64,000 nucleotides of DNA from Sipunculus nudus (taxonomy: Eukaryota; Annelida; Sipuncula; Golfingiida; Sipunculidae): the NCBI GenBank assembly GCA_026874595.1, contig CM049307.1:72640643-72704642 (forward strand), read 5' to 3'. Numbering within the stretch: position 1 is the stretch's first letter; each line of letters begins with the position of its first letter. Position numbers and translations under genes: made by a program. A model generated the notes under the pieces. That model was not told where the DNA came from. It was given only the letters and a program-made list of their open reading frames with translations, and did not search any database. Of this stretch, positions 36,801 to 47,640 are shown piece after piece.

Positions 36801-37831
36801 GATAACAAAGGGGTGTAGGCAGTTAACTGGTTTCCCCTCAAAGGTTGAAAGAGATTTGATCAGTTTACCATCATGCTTCCCTTTTATAATAAAACTTAAC
36901 AGTGCTGCCATCAGTACTCAGTTCAGTGTCACATGCCATATTGAATGGAGAAGTGATGAGACCAGATCCTGCAAGCTCTGATTACTCAGTGCTTGGCATG
37001 CTTGAGTGAGCACTGTCACTTGTCTGAGTACTTCCTTGGGTACTGCTACTCAACATGCATCAGTGAACAAGATGTCTGTATGTTTATGCTTGATTTCTGT
37101 TTTACTCCAGTTTGTGATTATACCTTGTAAACTGTTTGTTTACAGTGTTTGTTGTTGGACTTGGGGGTGAACATTCTTGGGTTTCTGAGTACTTGATGAC
37201 CCCCATGCATGAGTGAACATGGTCACTGTTTGTTCACACTGGACAGTTGTTTGACTCTGGTTTGTAAACAATCCAAGTAAATTGTTTATTTGCAAGATTT
37301 ATTATGTGAATAATTGTTGGAGCCGCTGGGTACTTGTTACTCATCAGGTGTCAGTGATGATGGATATTGTTTTTCTGTCCTCGTAAGTGATGTGTTGTAA
37401 ATTGTTTATTTTTCTAATTTTAATGTTGATACTTGTTTGAGTACTTGTTTTGGCCTGTGAGTACTTGCTACTCATCATGAGTCACTGACCATGTCCCCTT
37501 TTTGTGTGTATGATGGCTGTTCTATTACTGTCAATGATTATTAATTGTAAAATGTTTATTTACAGGTTTTATTGTGGATACTTGTTTGAGTTCTTGTTTG
37601 GACCCCTGAGTACTTGCTACTCATTAGGCATCAGGGATCATTGTTCATGTTTTGTGGCTGCTTTATTCTAGTGAGTAATAATGTGTTGTAAATTGTTTAT
37701 TGACAAGATTTTTTGTGTGTAGCTTGTGTGAGTACTTGTTTTGGTGATGAGTACTTGTTAACCATGCATTATTGTAAATGGTCATTTCACCCTTCCATTT
37801 GTTTATATGTTATGATTTAAAATTTCCCCAG

Positions 37832-38067
37832 AATTCAAAAATTAAACGAAACTTACCAAGTTGAAGTTTGATTGGAATTCTGTCGATCCTTGAGTCTGAA
37901 GAGATCACGTGAGATTGCAAGTCCGGAGCTCCCATGAGGCAAGTTTCAGAGGACTACACATGATCGGGCTGGGTGTAACAGGGTGGGCACGTGATCTCTG
38001 CAGACTCAAGGATCGACAGAATTCCAATCAAACTTCAACTTGGTAAGTTTCGTTTAATTTTTGAATT
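37832..38067. repeat. 80-bp inverted repeat (fold-back) at the left end of the DIRS-type element
   Basis: Arms 37,832-37,911 and 37,988-38,067 are reverse complements with one mismatch seen, around a 76-bp centre. The first part of the centre (about 37,911-37,941) matches, in inverse sense, the right terminal part of the element (about 42,524-42,551). This fits the internal complementary region that DIRS elements use to template circle closure, although its palindromic form is unusual. A separate fold-back insertion cannot be excluded. Confidence 0.7.
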
Positions 38068-38127
38068 CTGTCTCACCTCTCGTCTTACGAGATCACGTGA
38101 GATTTTTAGAGTTCATGTGTAGTCAGA

Positions 38128-39234
38128 CTATTGTGAGGCTTGTGTTAAGTTCTGAGTACCAATAACCGGTTTATTGTAATATTTAGTGAAGGTGGACTCT
38201 GCTGTCCAGCCTGCTGTTTTCAATATAGTGTCAATAGGGAGATTACCTCGTACTGCGGCAGATGTTGCTGCAGCTCTGGTGCTATGCGGTGTAAAGATTG
38301 ACATATCAATTCCTGCCTCTTTCAGTGTTGATTTAAGCCACCTGGATATTGTGTCCCTAGATACCGCTCTGTGTGGCTTTTGCAGGGTTAGGAAGAGCCT
38401 ATTTTCATCTTGTCTGTAACTACTTGTTCTTTTTATGTACTCTGATAACACAGTAACCACACATAAACGGCGATCTGGAGCATATGCTTTCAATGTTATT
38501 TCCTGTTGGTGCCTATTTGGAGCTGATTGTTTAACTAGATCACCTACTCTGAGTTTAATCTTTGAAGTGGTCAATGTAATATTGTCTACCCGTAATAAAT
38601 GCAGAAACTGTCCTCTTTGCCCTGTAAGGAGGGCTAGGAGTGTTAGCAGTTTATAGGATAAGAATTTTGTTGACAAGTCTCTTACTGGTGAGAGTGTTCT
38701 TAAATATTGTAACACTGTGTCTGTGTCCCATGTTACACAAGTTTTAGGGATGACCGGCCGAATATTAAATACCCCTTTTAAAAACCTGGTGACAAGCGGA
38801 TGACTACCAAAAGTGCAACCTTCAAATGGCTTGATGATTGTAGACAAAGCTGATCTGACTGTGTTTATTGCACTGTAACTGAGTCCTGATTTTACTAGTG
38901 TGCTCATAAACTCTAAAGCTTGTCCCAGAGATGGTGAAAAGGGATCCACTGACCTTTCACTACAGTACCTATTCCATTGGGAGAGGTAAGTTCGGTACTG
39001 TTTTTGTGTATTTTTCCTCCATGAACAGAGGATAACGGTTGCTGCTGCTGAAGGAATTTCTTGTTTTCTGAGGGCTTGCCTGACAAGAGGCAAGCCAGCA
39101 GAGTCATTTTCGTGAGTCTGTGAGTTTCCTGTGGTTTCTGTGGTAGTTGTAACGTTGTTTGGCTGTGCGGTAGTATGCGGGGGTGATCTGTCAGTAGCTG
39201 CATTGCTTTCGGGAACCACGGTTGTGTTGTCCAA
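38128..39234 (-). CDS. DIRS tyrosine recombinase (368 aa)
   Basis: It integrates the circular DNA form of the element by strand exchange. A low-complexity Thr/Asn-rich N-terminus (about residues 1-50) precedes a SAM-like core-binding domain (about 65-160) and the catalytic domain. Catalytic residues are visible: Arg 207 in TGQRGQ, His 317 and Arg 320 in PHSTRAA, Trp 343 in AGWTAEST, and the nucleophile Tyr at 352 or 353. The frame is uninterrupted and all five catalytic positions are kept, so this part could still be functional. Its start overlaps the end of the RT frame in another phase, the usual DIRS layout. Confidence 0.92.
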   Translation of the reverse strand: MDNTTVVPESNAATDRSPPHTTAQPNNVTTTTETTGNSQTHENDSAGLPLVRQALRKQEIPSAAATVILCSWRKNTQKQYRTYLSQWNRYCSERSVDPFSPSLGQALEFMSTLVKSGLSYSAINTVRSALSTIIKPFEGCTFGSHPLVTRFLKGVFNIRPVIPKTCVTWDTDTVLQYLRTLSPVRDLSTKFLSYKLLTLLALLTGQRGQFLHLLRVDNITLTTSKIKLRVGDLVKQSAPNRHQQEITLKAYAPDRRLCVVTVLSEYIKRTSSYRQDENRLFLTLQKPHRAVSRDTISRWLKSTLKEAGIDMSIFTPHSTRAAATSAAVRGNLPIDTILKTAGWTAESTFTKYYNKPVIGTQNLTQASQ

Positions 39235-41030
39235 AATGGTAAAATTACAATTCCTGTTGCCTGTTCTAGTATTATTTTCTTGATTACTTGTGCAAGGATG
39301 CTGAAAGGAGGAAAAGCATAAAAGTAATATATAGACCAGTCTATGGAAAAAGCATCTACAGCGAGAGCATGTGGATCAGGTTTCCAGGCAACTTAAGGTG
39401 TTACCTGATTGTTCAGCCTGGATGCAAAGAGGTCTATTTCAATAGTACCCCACAGGCTTGTCAACTGTTTAAACAGTTTAGGATTTAGCTGCCATTCTGC
39501 ATCATGATTTACCTCGCGTGATAATTTATCCGCCTCTACATTCTCCCTTCCAGGTAGATGTGCTGCTGACAGCCAAATGTTTCTCTCAACGCACCAGTCC
39601 CAAATTTTCCTAGCAAGAGCATACAGTTGAGGTTTTGTACCTCCTTGCTTGTTTATATAGGTTACAGCGGTGACATTGTCCATAAGTAGCCTGATATGTG
39701 TGTTGCTAAGACTATTGCAGAGAGATTGTAATGCTAAGAAAGCTGCCAGCAATTCTAAATAGTTAATATGATGTTTAGATTCACAACTATTCCAATTGCC
39801 ACCTGTTTTTTGATTTTCTAGCACTCCTCCCCATCCTGTGCCACTAGCATCTGTTGACAATGTGATGTCCGGCTTTCCCCTTCTCATGGGTTTTTCTACA
39901 GAATGTGCATTTCTAATCCACCATTTCAAGTCAGTAACTGCTTTATTAGAGAGCACCATTTTATGTTCATAGTCACCCTTACTCATTCTAACTGCCTCAG
40001 ATTTATCTAGCTCAATGTATTTTGTCCTAAGCGGTCCCAGCGAGACTCCTGGACAGCTTGATACGAGTATACCTAGTACCTCTGCTACCTGCCTGATTGT
40101 TGGACGGGGATATGCATTAAGTCTCTTGCAACACGATACTATGTTGTCTGCCTTCTCTTGTGTTAATGATACAGTCATTGTTTTTGAATTTAGAATGAAT
40201 CCTAAGAATTTTATCTCTTGAGAAGGAGTTAGGACTGATTTCTCATTGTGGACTAAAAACCCCAATCTAGTAAACAGTGAAACTGTATCTGTTACATTTT
40301 TTGCACACTCTTCAAAATCATCACCAATCAAAAGGGAGTCATCAATATAAGCTACATTTACATGCCCCTGTTGTCTTAGTGAGGAATAAACTGGTTTAAG
40401 CAGTTTAGTGAACAAGCGAGGAGCAGGCGACAGTCCGTTAGGCATGCAGGTAAATTTGAAAAACTTTCCCTTCCATGCAAAGCAGAGATATTTCTGAAAA
40501 TCCCTGTGCACAGGCACCGTGTAGTAGGCGTCCTTTAAGTCCACTGATGCTAAATAACAGCCTGGTGTGATTAAGTTGATTGCATGATCCAGTGACTCCA
40601 TTTTAAAGTGGTGGTATTCTATATACTCATTAAGGGCCTTCAAGTTCAGTATTACACGGTATTTCCCATTCTTTTTTGCTCTGAGAAATATGTTTGAAAA
40701 AACACTGCCCGGCTCAAAGCTTGTTTGCTCAATAACCTGTTTGTTCAATAAGTTCTCAATTTCTATTTGAATAATTTTCTCCTCTGCCGTGTTTAGTTTT
40801 AAAGGTTTTGGAATGAAGTTCCTTACAGGGGGGTAATTTGAGGTAAAGTTTAGTTTAACACCCATTACCATGTCCAAAATAAAATCATCTTCTGTTATTG
40901 TTTCCCACTCTTGATAATGTGATTTTATTTTTCCACCTACTGCCTCACATGGTTTACCACGCATTGATCTATCACTAGACATATGTAATGAATTGTCACT
41001 TGCCTGGGCTATACTTGATGTTCCTTCCAT
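38913..41030 (-). pseudogene. DIRS reverse transcriptase-RNase H, one in-frame stop
   Basis: RT copies the element RNA and RNase H removes it. RT core at about residues 80-290: first catalytic Asp 164 in SVDLKDAYY, and YIDD at 228-231. RNase H at about 388-505: Asp 394, Glu 426, Asp 451, Asp 501. An in-frame TAA at 39,393-39,395 ends the 545-residue frame; the same frame then stays open to 38,913 and continues with family-like sequence (KPDPHAVAVDAFS), so the stop is probably a recent lesion. RT and RNase H lie wholly before it, so a shortened enzyme is conceivable. No methyltransferase domain is evident. Confidence 0.88.
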
Positions 41031-41040
41031 TTTGTTTATT

Positions 41041-42252
41041 TCAGCGCGGCCTTGTTTTGTGTTGTTTGTGCCTCTCTTGCCTGTATGACTGTCCTTTCAT
41101 CCCTAAAAAAGGCTTTGTTACTGGTGCTTTGCCCTTTGTGCTTGTGTGTGTTTGCGACTTGTAGTGACTGTTGTTACTCCTGTAGTTTCCTTGGTGTACT
41201 AGACGCTGAGACAGGGCATTTGAATCCTGGATTCTTTGCATAGATTGCTGCAGATTATCACCAAACAACAAGTCTGTTACTGGCACGTCTGCTTTACAGA
41301 GTTCTTTGAATTGGCCCTGCAGGTCCCCCTTTAACAGCTCCCTCCTGCGCAAATTAAGTTCATGATTGGCATGACTGATGATAGCAGTACCATCCATCAG
41401 TTGTCTTATCATGCCGTCCAGATTAACATCATTAATGGACTTCGTGCCCATTTTTAGCTGCAACAGCGTATCAGCTACTTGGATAGATGGGGTAACCCCT
41501 TTCAAGATGGCTGCTTGGACCCGCTGAAGTCTATTGTCTCTTAGCTTTGTATCCTGCCTAAGCTTACTCCAGACTTCTTTGTTAACTCTTGTGCCCTTGA
41601 GTTTTGTCAGATTTGCAGGGGTCAGTACTGAGTCTATCTTCTCCTTTACAGTATCACTAGGATTACCTGTAATGATTTTGTCCACTAACTCTGCGAGTTT
41701 AGGGTTAATTTCAGGGCCAAGATCTTCTCGCTTTTCAAATGACAAAGCTATCTGATCTAAAAATTCAGACTCACCATTGCTGTTAGCTTGAGAAGCAGGT
41801 ACAGAGTCCAAGAGCTGGTTAAGTTCAGTGTCTTGATCGTAAGCCTCTGTGTCCTCCTCATCACTGTCAACATGAGGAGTGTTCCCGGTGAGCGCATGGC
41901 CGCCATCTTGACTTGGAGTGGCACTGGCTCCACTGGTCCCCGGGGTTTGGTCTGAACTGTTGTATCCCTGGTTTTGCTTAAGTTGTCTAATTTCCTGTTG
42001 CATGCCTTGTATAGTGTTGGCTAATGCGGCGTGATTTGCCTCAGAGCTTTCCTTAAAGTCTCTGAACGCGGCCAGCAGGGCGAGCATCTGGGAATCCCCC
42101 TTCTCAGGGCTAGCATCTCGGCAACTTGACTCCAGCTCACTGGGTCTGTCTGCCATTGCTTCCCGGGGTCCCGATTCTTGGATTTTCCTTAACTTAGGCT
42201 GAACATGGCTGCTCCTAGAGCTAGCTGAAGGCCGCTTGCCCTTGTTATCCAT
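41041..42252 (-). CDS. DIRS gag-like protein (403 aa)
   Basis: First frame of the element, ending 10 nt before the RT frame begins. It has a basic N-terminus, a short coiled-coil stretch (about residues 55-95), an acidic Asp/Glu cluster (about 130-145), a helical middle, and a basic C-terminus rich in His, Lys, Arg and Ser. No CCHC knuckle is seen, consistent with DIRS ORF1 proteins. The role as RNA-binding particle protein is inferred from position and composition. The frame is intact. Confidence 0.8.
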   Translation of the reverse strand: MDNKGKRPSASSRSSHVQPKLRKIQESGPREAMADRPSELESSCRDASPEKGDSQMLALLAAFRDFKESSEANHAALANTIQGMQQEIRQLKQNQGYNSSDQTPGTSGASATPSQDGGHALTGNTPHVDSDEEDTEAYDQDTELNQLLDSVPASQANSNGESEFLDQIALSFEKREDLGPEINPKLAELVDKIITGNPSDTVKEKIDSVLTPANLTKLKGTRVNKEVWSKLRQDTKLRDNRLQRVQAAILKGVTPSIQVADTLLQLKMGTKSINDVNLDGMIRQLMDGTAIISHANHELNLRRRELLKGDLQGQFKELCKADVPVTDLLFGDNLQQSMQRIQDSNALSQRLVHQGNYRSNNSHYKSQTHTSTKGKAPVTKPFLGMKGQSYRQERHKQHKTRPR

Positions 42253-42590
42253 CCTTCAATGTTTGTTTACAAACAGTTCTTTTCGGTCCCACAAGCGCGT
42301 GAGCGTGAAATCAGTAGTCCGTTCACAACTAACAGCTAAACTAAACTCTGAACGTCTAAATAACCTAAAACAACTATGGAACTAATGAAAAACTGATTCT
42401 ACAATACAGCCACGATCAGTAGAGCAAGAGAACACTTCTGTACGGTCGAAACCTCAGCCAGAATATGATATTAAATGACCCGCTAGTAACTTACCTTACA
42501 AGCCTCACGGGAACCGGAAGTGCATTGCCTCATGGGAGCTCCGGACTTGCAATCTCACGTGATCTCGTAAGACGAGAGGTGAGACAGAAT
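42253..42590 (-). mobile_element. DIRS 5' leader and right inverted terminal repeat
   Basis: Non-coding. The outer 40 bp (42,551-42,590) repeat 38,065-38,104 in inverse order and contain a small internal dyad (TCTCGT/ACGAGA). The next ~27 bp inwards are mirrored in the centre of the left fold-back. Confidence 0.8.
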
Positions 42591-42903
42591 GCCATATTAT
42601 CTGACATACAAGGCATCTGAAAGCTGAAGAAGGTATGAAAGGGCCTGCCAGTTGATACATGTGAGAGGGTTGAAAGAATAAAGGTCCATTTCATGTTTTG
42701 TGTACTGAAAATGTGCATTGAATATAGAGAATGTGAATTGATGGGGGGAAAGTGGAAAAGATCTTGTTTTGACTTTTAAGAGGGAAGGTGATTGTGAAAG
42801 CAACAATTGGATCTGGAAGAAGTGCTGGCTCTGACAAGAGCCTTTGTCTTGTGAGACTGCAAGTCCTTGCCTGTCATCAAGGCAAGAGACCTGAAGGATG
42901 ACT

Positions 42904-43215
42904 TCAGAAGTGAGTCATGTCATTGGTGCCTGCTATTTCTCTCATGAGGAATTGTATTTCATCCAGCTCATCAGCAAAGCAACAGGTGTAGTCGTAGAGG
43001 GTAGAGCGGAAGCCTTCCAAGGTGGCCAGCTTGAGCTGGAGGTGGTAACGGTGTGTCTTGGTTTGGGTTGCAACTGCACGCTGGTATCGCACCATTGTGG
43101 CATTGAAGATGTTGTTGGTGTGCAGCAGCTGCTTGCAGGCAAACTGGAACCTGCTGTGGGTGGCATCAAACTGCTTCTGCAGGGCAACCACATCCAAACA
43201 GAGTTGAGTATCCAT
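42904..43215 (-). CDS. Arrayed small-protein gene, copy 23
   Basis: Cys replaces Arg at 79, giving Cys-Cys at 78-79. First unit right of the DIRS insertion. Confidence 0.83.
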   Translation of the reverse strand: MDTQLCLDVVALQKQFDATHSRFQFACKQLLHTNNIFNATMVRYQRAVATQTKTHRYHLQLKLATLEGFRSTLYDYTCCFADELDEIQFLMREIAGTNDMTHF

Positions 43216-44561
43216 GATAACAAAGCGGTGTAGGCAGTTAACTGGTTTCACCTCAAAGGTTGAAAGAGATTTGATCAGTTTACCATCATGCTTCCCTTTT
43301 ATAATAAAACTCAGCAGTGCTGCCATCAGTACTCAGTTCAGTGTCACATGCCAAATTGAATGGAGAAGTGATGAGACCAGATCCTGCAAGCTCTGATTAC
43401 TCAGTGCTTGGCATGCTTGAGTGAGCACTGTCACTTGTCTGAGTACTTCCTTGGGTACTGCTACTCAACATGCATCAGTGAACAAGATGTCTGTATGTTT
43501 ATGTCTGATTTCTGTTTTACTCCAGTTTGTGATTATACCTTGTAAACTGTTTGTTTACAGTGTTTGTTGTTGGACTTGGGGGTGAACATTCTTGGGTTTC
43601 TGAGTACTTGATGACCCTCATGCATGAGTGAACAAGGTCACTGTTTGTTCACACTGGACAGTTGTTTGACTCTGGTTTGTAAACAATCCAAGTAAATTGT
43701 TTATTTGCAAGATTTATTGTGAATAATTGTTGGAGTCACTGAGTACTTGTTACTCATCAGGTGTCAGTGATGATGGATATTGTGTTTCTGTCCTCGTAAG
43801 TGATGTGTTGTAAATTGTTTATTTTTCTAATTTTAATGTTGATACTTGTTTGAGTACTTGTTTTGGCCTGTAAGTACTTGCTACTCATCATGGGTCACTG
43901 ACCATGTCCCCTTTTTGTGTGTATGATGGCTGTTCCATTACTGTCAATGATTATTAATTGTAAAATGTTTATTTACAGGTTTTATTGTGGATACTTGTTT
44001 GAGTTCTTGTTTGGACCCCTGAGGACTTGCTACTCATTATGCATCAGGGATCATTGTTCATGTTTTGTGGCTGCTTTATTCTAGTGAGTAATAATGTGTT
44101 GTAAATTGTTTATTGACAAGATTTTTTGTGTGTAGCTTGTGTGAGTACTTGTTTTGGTGATGAGTACTTGTTAACCATGCATTATTGTTAATGGTCATTT
44201 CACCCTTCCATTTGTTCATATGTTTTGATTTAAAATTTCCCCAGAATGCCATATTATCTGACATACAAGGCATCTGAAAGCTGAAGAAGGTATGAAAGGG
44301 CCTGCCAGTTGATACATGTGAGAGGGTTGAAAGAATAAAGGTCCATTTCATGTTTTGTGTACTGAAAATGTGCATTGATTATAGAGAATGTGAATTGATG
44401 GGGGGAAAAGTGGAAAAGATCTTGTTTTGACTTTTAAGAGGGAAGGTGATTGTGAAAGCAACAATTGGATCTGGAAGAAGTGCTGGCTCTGACAAGAGCC
44501 TTTGTCTTGTGAGACTGCAGGTCCTTGTCTGTCATCAAGGCAAGAGACCTGAAGGATGACT

Positions 44562-44873
44562 TCAGAAGTGAGTCATGTCATTGGTGCCTGCTATTTCTCG
44601 CATGAGGAATTGTATTTCATCCAGCTCATCAGCAAAGCGACAGGTGTAGTCGTAGAGGGTAGAGCGGAAGCCTTCCAAGGTGGCCAGCTTGAGCTGGAGG
44701 TGGTAACGGTGTGTCTTGGTTTGGGTTGCAACTGCACGCTGGTATCGCACCATTGTGGCATTGAAGATGTTGTTGGTGTGCAGCAGCTGCTTGCAGGCAA
44801 ACTGGAACCTGCTGTGGGTGGCATCAAACTGCTTCTGCAGGGCAACCACATCCAAACAGAGTTGAGTATCCAT
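44562..44873 (-). CDS. Arrayed small-protein gene, copy 24 (last in array)
   Basis: Consensus protein with its own TATA box and initiator. Its upstream spacer is cut at about 45,206, so it keeps only about 200 bp of unit sequence above the promoter and none of the main subrepeats. Confidence 0.83.
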   Translation of the reverse strand: MDTQLCLDVVALQKQFDATHSRFQFACKQLLHTNNIFNATMVRYQRAVATQTKTHRYHLQLKLATLEGFRSTLYDYTCRFADELDEIQFLMREIAGTNDMTHF

Positions 44874-45206
44874 GATAACAAAGCGGTGTAGGCAGTTAAC
44901 TGGTTTCACCTCAAAGGTTGAAAGAGATTTGATAAGTTTACCATCATGCTTCCCTTTTATAATAAAACTTAACAGTGCTGCCATCAGTACTCAGTTCAGT
45001 GTCACATGCCAAATTGAATGGAGAAGTGATGAGACCAGATCCTGCAAGCTCTGATTACTCAGTGCTTGGCATGCTTGAGTGAGCACTGTCACTTGTCTGA
45101 GTACTTCCTTGGGTACTGCTACTCAACATGCATCAGTGAACAAGATGTCTGTATGTTTATGCCTGATTTCTGTTTTACTCCAGTTTGTGATTATACCTTG
45201 TAAACT

Positions 45207-45352
45207 GCAACCCTGTTTTCAGCGAATACATGTAATTGCTTGTCAACTACCTGTATTCTAGTTGTGTGTGGTTATTTCACCTTTCCATTTGTTTATATGT
45301 AATGATTTAAATTTTCCCAGAATGCAATATTATCTGACATACAAGGCATCTG
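45207..45352. repeat. Degenerate end of the 1.66-kb array
   Basis: The repeat breaks off after TTATACCTTGTAAACTG. From about 45,272 a diverged stretch again matches the unit (TTCCATTTGTTTATATG; TATCTGACATACAAGGCATC) and then stops. This is an internally deleted, decayed edge unit. Confidence 0.8.
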
Positions 45353-46500
45353 AAAGCTAATAATAAATGAAAAGGTGAATTCTGTCACATATTTGTCGAA
45401 TCCAAGGGTACACTCCATAATGAGGATGATTATTAGGGCTTCGCTTGAAAAGCGGGTGCACATAGTAATCGACCTGTCCGTCTGTCTGTCGTGCCGTCCA
45501 TCTGTCCGTCTAGCTGTGTGTCTGTCCGTCCACAGATTCTTTTTCGCATGATAACTCCAGGTAGGATTGACGAATTGAGTTCAAACCTGAAATATTTATT
45601 AACCATCAATTATGGAAGATCCCTTTCGATTTTTGGGTCCAGAGGTCAAAGGTAAAAAAAAGTTATTCACAGTTTGGTGTTAAATTTTAGGTCCCTCTTT
45701 CAGCAGGGTAGAAATCATAATTGTAACCATAATTGTTTGTTCCACCTTAACAGTAGGACAGGTCCTCATGTCAACAGCAACAAGGCATGATATAAGGTCT
45801 TAGTCAGCCATTTTTCTGTAAGTTATGTGGTAAAAACCATTACTGATCACCTAGTAAGGTTGCGCTTTCTTAGCAAATATGCATGCAAAAGGACACACAT
45901 TGTTAACACAATAACTCGTAAAAAGTATTTCATATAAGGTCCCCAGACTCACGGCAATGATGGATCTTTTGATGGGCTACATTATGTTTGAAGATGGGTG
46001 ACCTTGATGGATTTTCAAGGTCACAGAGGTGATAATGCTAAAATGATGTTAACCAAATAGCTCGCAAACAATTTGACTAACACTCACTGAACTTGCACCA
46101 GTAATGTTTGTTATTAAGGGCTAGGTCAAGTTTGAAGATGGATGACCTTGACAGAGGCGATAATTCTCAAGTGATGTTAATGCAATAGCTCACAAAGAAT
46201 TTGATGAACAATCAAATTTGTTTCTGCATAATAACTCCCCTAACATATGATGGATAGGATTCAAACATAACATGAATCACCCATGGCCTGAGGGAGAAGA
46301 TTATTGATATTTAAGTCAGAAGGAAAAAAAAAGTAATGCACAGTTTGGTGTTCAGTTGCTGGTGTCTCCTTCAGCAGGCCAGAAATGGATGAATCTTTTT
46401 CAAGTCACTGGTGTACAGCTGCATAACATTTTCACAGCATATTTTGTACAGACAATTTGAAGATTCCCCAGAAAAGGATACAATGGCCCAACACACCACA
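45353..46500. repeat. Unclassified interspersed repeat with GTCTGTCC-rich start
   Basis: It begins near 45,430 with a GCTTCGCTTGAAAAGCGGG hairpin-like segment followed by a degenerate GTCTGTCC run (about 45,476-45,534). CACAGTTTGGTGTT recurs at 45,669 and 46,339, and a ~130-bp degraded repeat occurs around 46,020-46,210. It looks like a non-coding, tandem-cored invertebrate repeat; no gene is seen. Confidence 0.55.
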
Positions 46501-47640
46501 GTGGCTCTCATTTAAACCATGTTTGGACAAATCTATCTCCACTTCCAACATCTCAAGGAATTTGGACCTATTTTAGTGACCATCAACAAATTTACATTGA
46601 TATTCATATGTAGCCATTCTACACAACACCGCACATCTGTAGACCCAAGCCCAAGAACAGCTGAATCTCAGTTCAAGAGAATGACCATTTTATCACTACT
46701 AACCAGCAGCTGACTCTCTCTTATACTACAAGGTTCATGTACAGACTCAAGCCTCACATATAATAAGGCCAATTGAACATACAAATACTGGAAAAATATT
46801 TGACACAGCCCAGCCAAGACTTCAACCAAGAATAATTGGCACAGGTAATACACAAATACAGAAACTAAAAATGCATGCAGTTCTTTTATATAATTATTTT
46901 GATAGCTTTGAACATTTTCACTTTACCATATCTTTTCTTCCAGTTTATACATGTCAGCTGTTCTTTACAGGTTCTTAAATTTTCAAATATCACTCTATCA
47001 GCCCATGCTACTAAAGTACACCAAATTCACAGTACTTCAATTTATAAGGACTGCATCTTTTGCGGGGCCCTTCCTGACCTGTCAGGTTTCTAGTTACAAG
47101 AATTATTCTTTGTCTGGAACTGCGCCATATGATGCATGTAAAGGGGCTAGTCATGATACAGGACTTGAACCTGATACCTTTTATAAGAATCTGTTTGGAA
47201 CTTATCTGGATCCATTATGCAGTTGTCCAAGAGATGTGTTTATCGAGAATCTTATGCTGAAGGTAGGTGAAGATGTTGACATTCTAGAAAAAATTGCGCT
47301 TGGGTCTATATTTGGAGGCCAAAACTAACAGTGAATTTCCACCCCTAGGATTAATAAAGAGAAAAAAAAACAAGGAAAAAAGATGGTGATTCTCTTGCTG
47401 ATAAATTGACCAAGGACTGCTACCTCTTGTTCTCTTTTCTGCAAGGTGGCCCTGTGAATGAGGTGAAGGAGGTGCTGAGTGCAGCTCCGGACAGGTTGAA
47501 CATGACAGTGACAGTTATGTGACGGAAGTACATATAAAGTAGATGATGCTTTGCATACCTTTACAGTTGGTGAACAACACCAATCAGACACACAGGTTCC
47601 ATAATGTATACAGCAGTGTATTTTAGTATCAAGTACTGAC
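46501..47640 (+). other. Unresolved stretch, possible LINE 5' region
   Basis: A frame at 46,951-47,328 (125 aa, ending FGGQN) and a short open stretch at about 47,380-47,520 (SLADKLTKDCYLLFSFLQGG) have protein-like composition and precede the LINE ORF1 remains on the same strand. I recognise no domain. It may be the decayed N-terminal part of ORF1. Confidence 0.35.

Larger units (their letters stand above)
37835..42590 (-). mobile_element. DIRS-type tyrosine-recombinase retrotransposon, 4,756 bp
   Basis: It interrupts one array spacer between CCCCAGAAT and GCCATATTAT, which are continuous in the other units. AGAAT is present at both junctions as part of both host and element; no longer target duplication is seen, as expected for recombinase-mediated insertion. 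Exact 40-bp inverted repeats lie at 38,065-38,104 and 42,551-42,590. Gene order on the minus strand is gag-like, RT/RNase H, tyrosine recombinase, with the last two overlapping, as in DIRS elements. No LTRs and no DDE integrase are seen. Only this one of 23 units carries it. Confidence 0.93.
1..45206. repeat. 1.66-kb tandem gene array (23 whole units plus two partial)
   Basis: Near-identical units follow each other head to tail with a period of 1,660 bp (1,658-1,661 from small indels). Each holds one minus-strand gene (about 450 bp of predicted transcript) and an AT-rich spacer of about 1.1 kb. The array is already running at base 1. One unit is split by the retroelement at 37,835-42,590. Copies differ by scattered substitutions shared in blocks, which indicates unequal exchange or gene conversion. 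The organisation resembles histone, 5S or snRNA gene clusters, but none of those genes is present. Confidence 0.97.

Noticed and set aside
1-45206. 5S rRNA, snRNA, spliced-leader, tRNA or core histone genes as the array cargo
   Set aside because: I looked for 5S internal-box-like, U-snRNA-like and histone protein sequence on both strands and found none. The histone resemblance is limited to gene layout and the 3' hairpin.
1-45206. CRISPR array or bacterial repeat
   Set aside because: Period, unit length, codon use and flanking retroelements are those of an animal genome; there are no short repeats with unique spacers.
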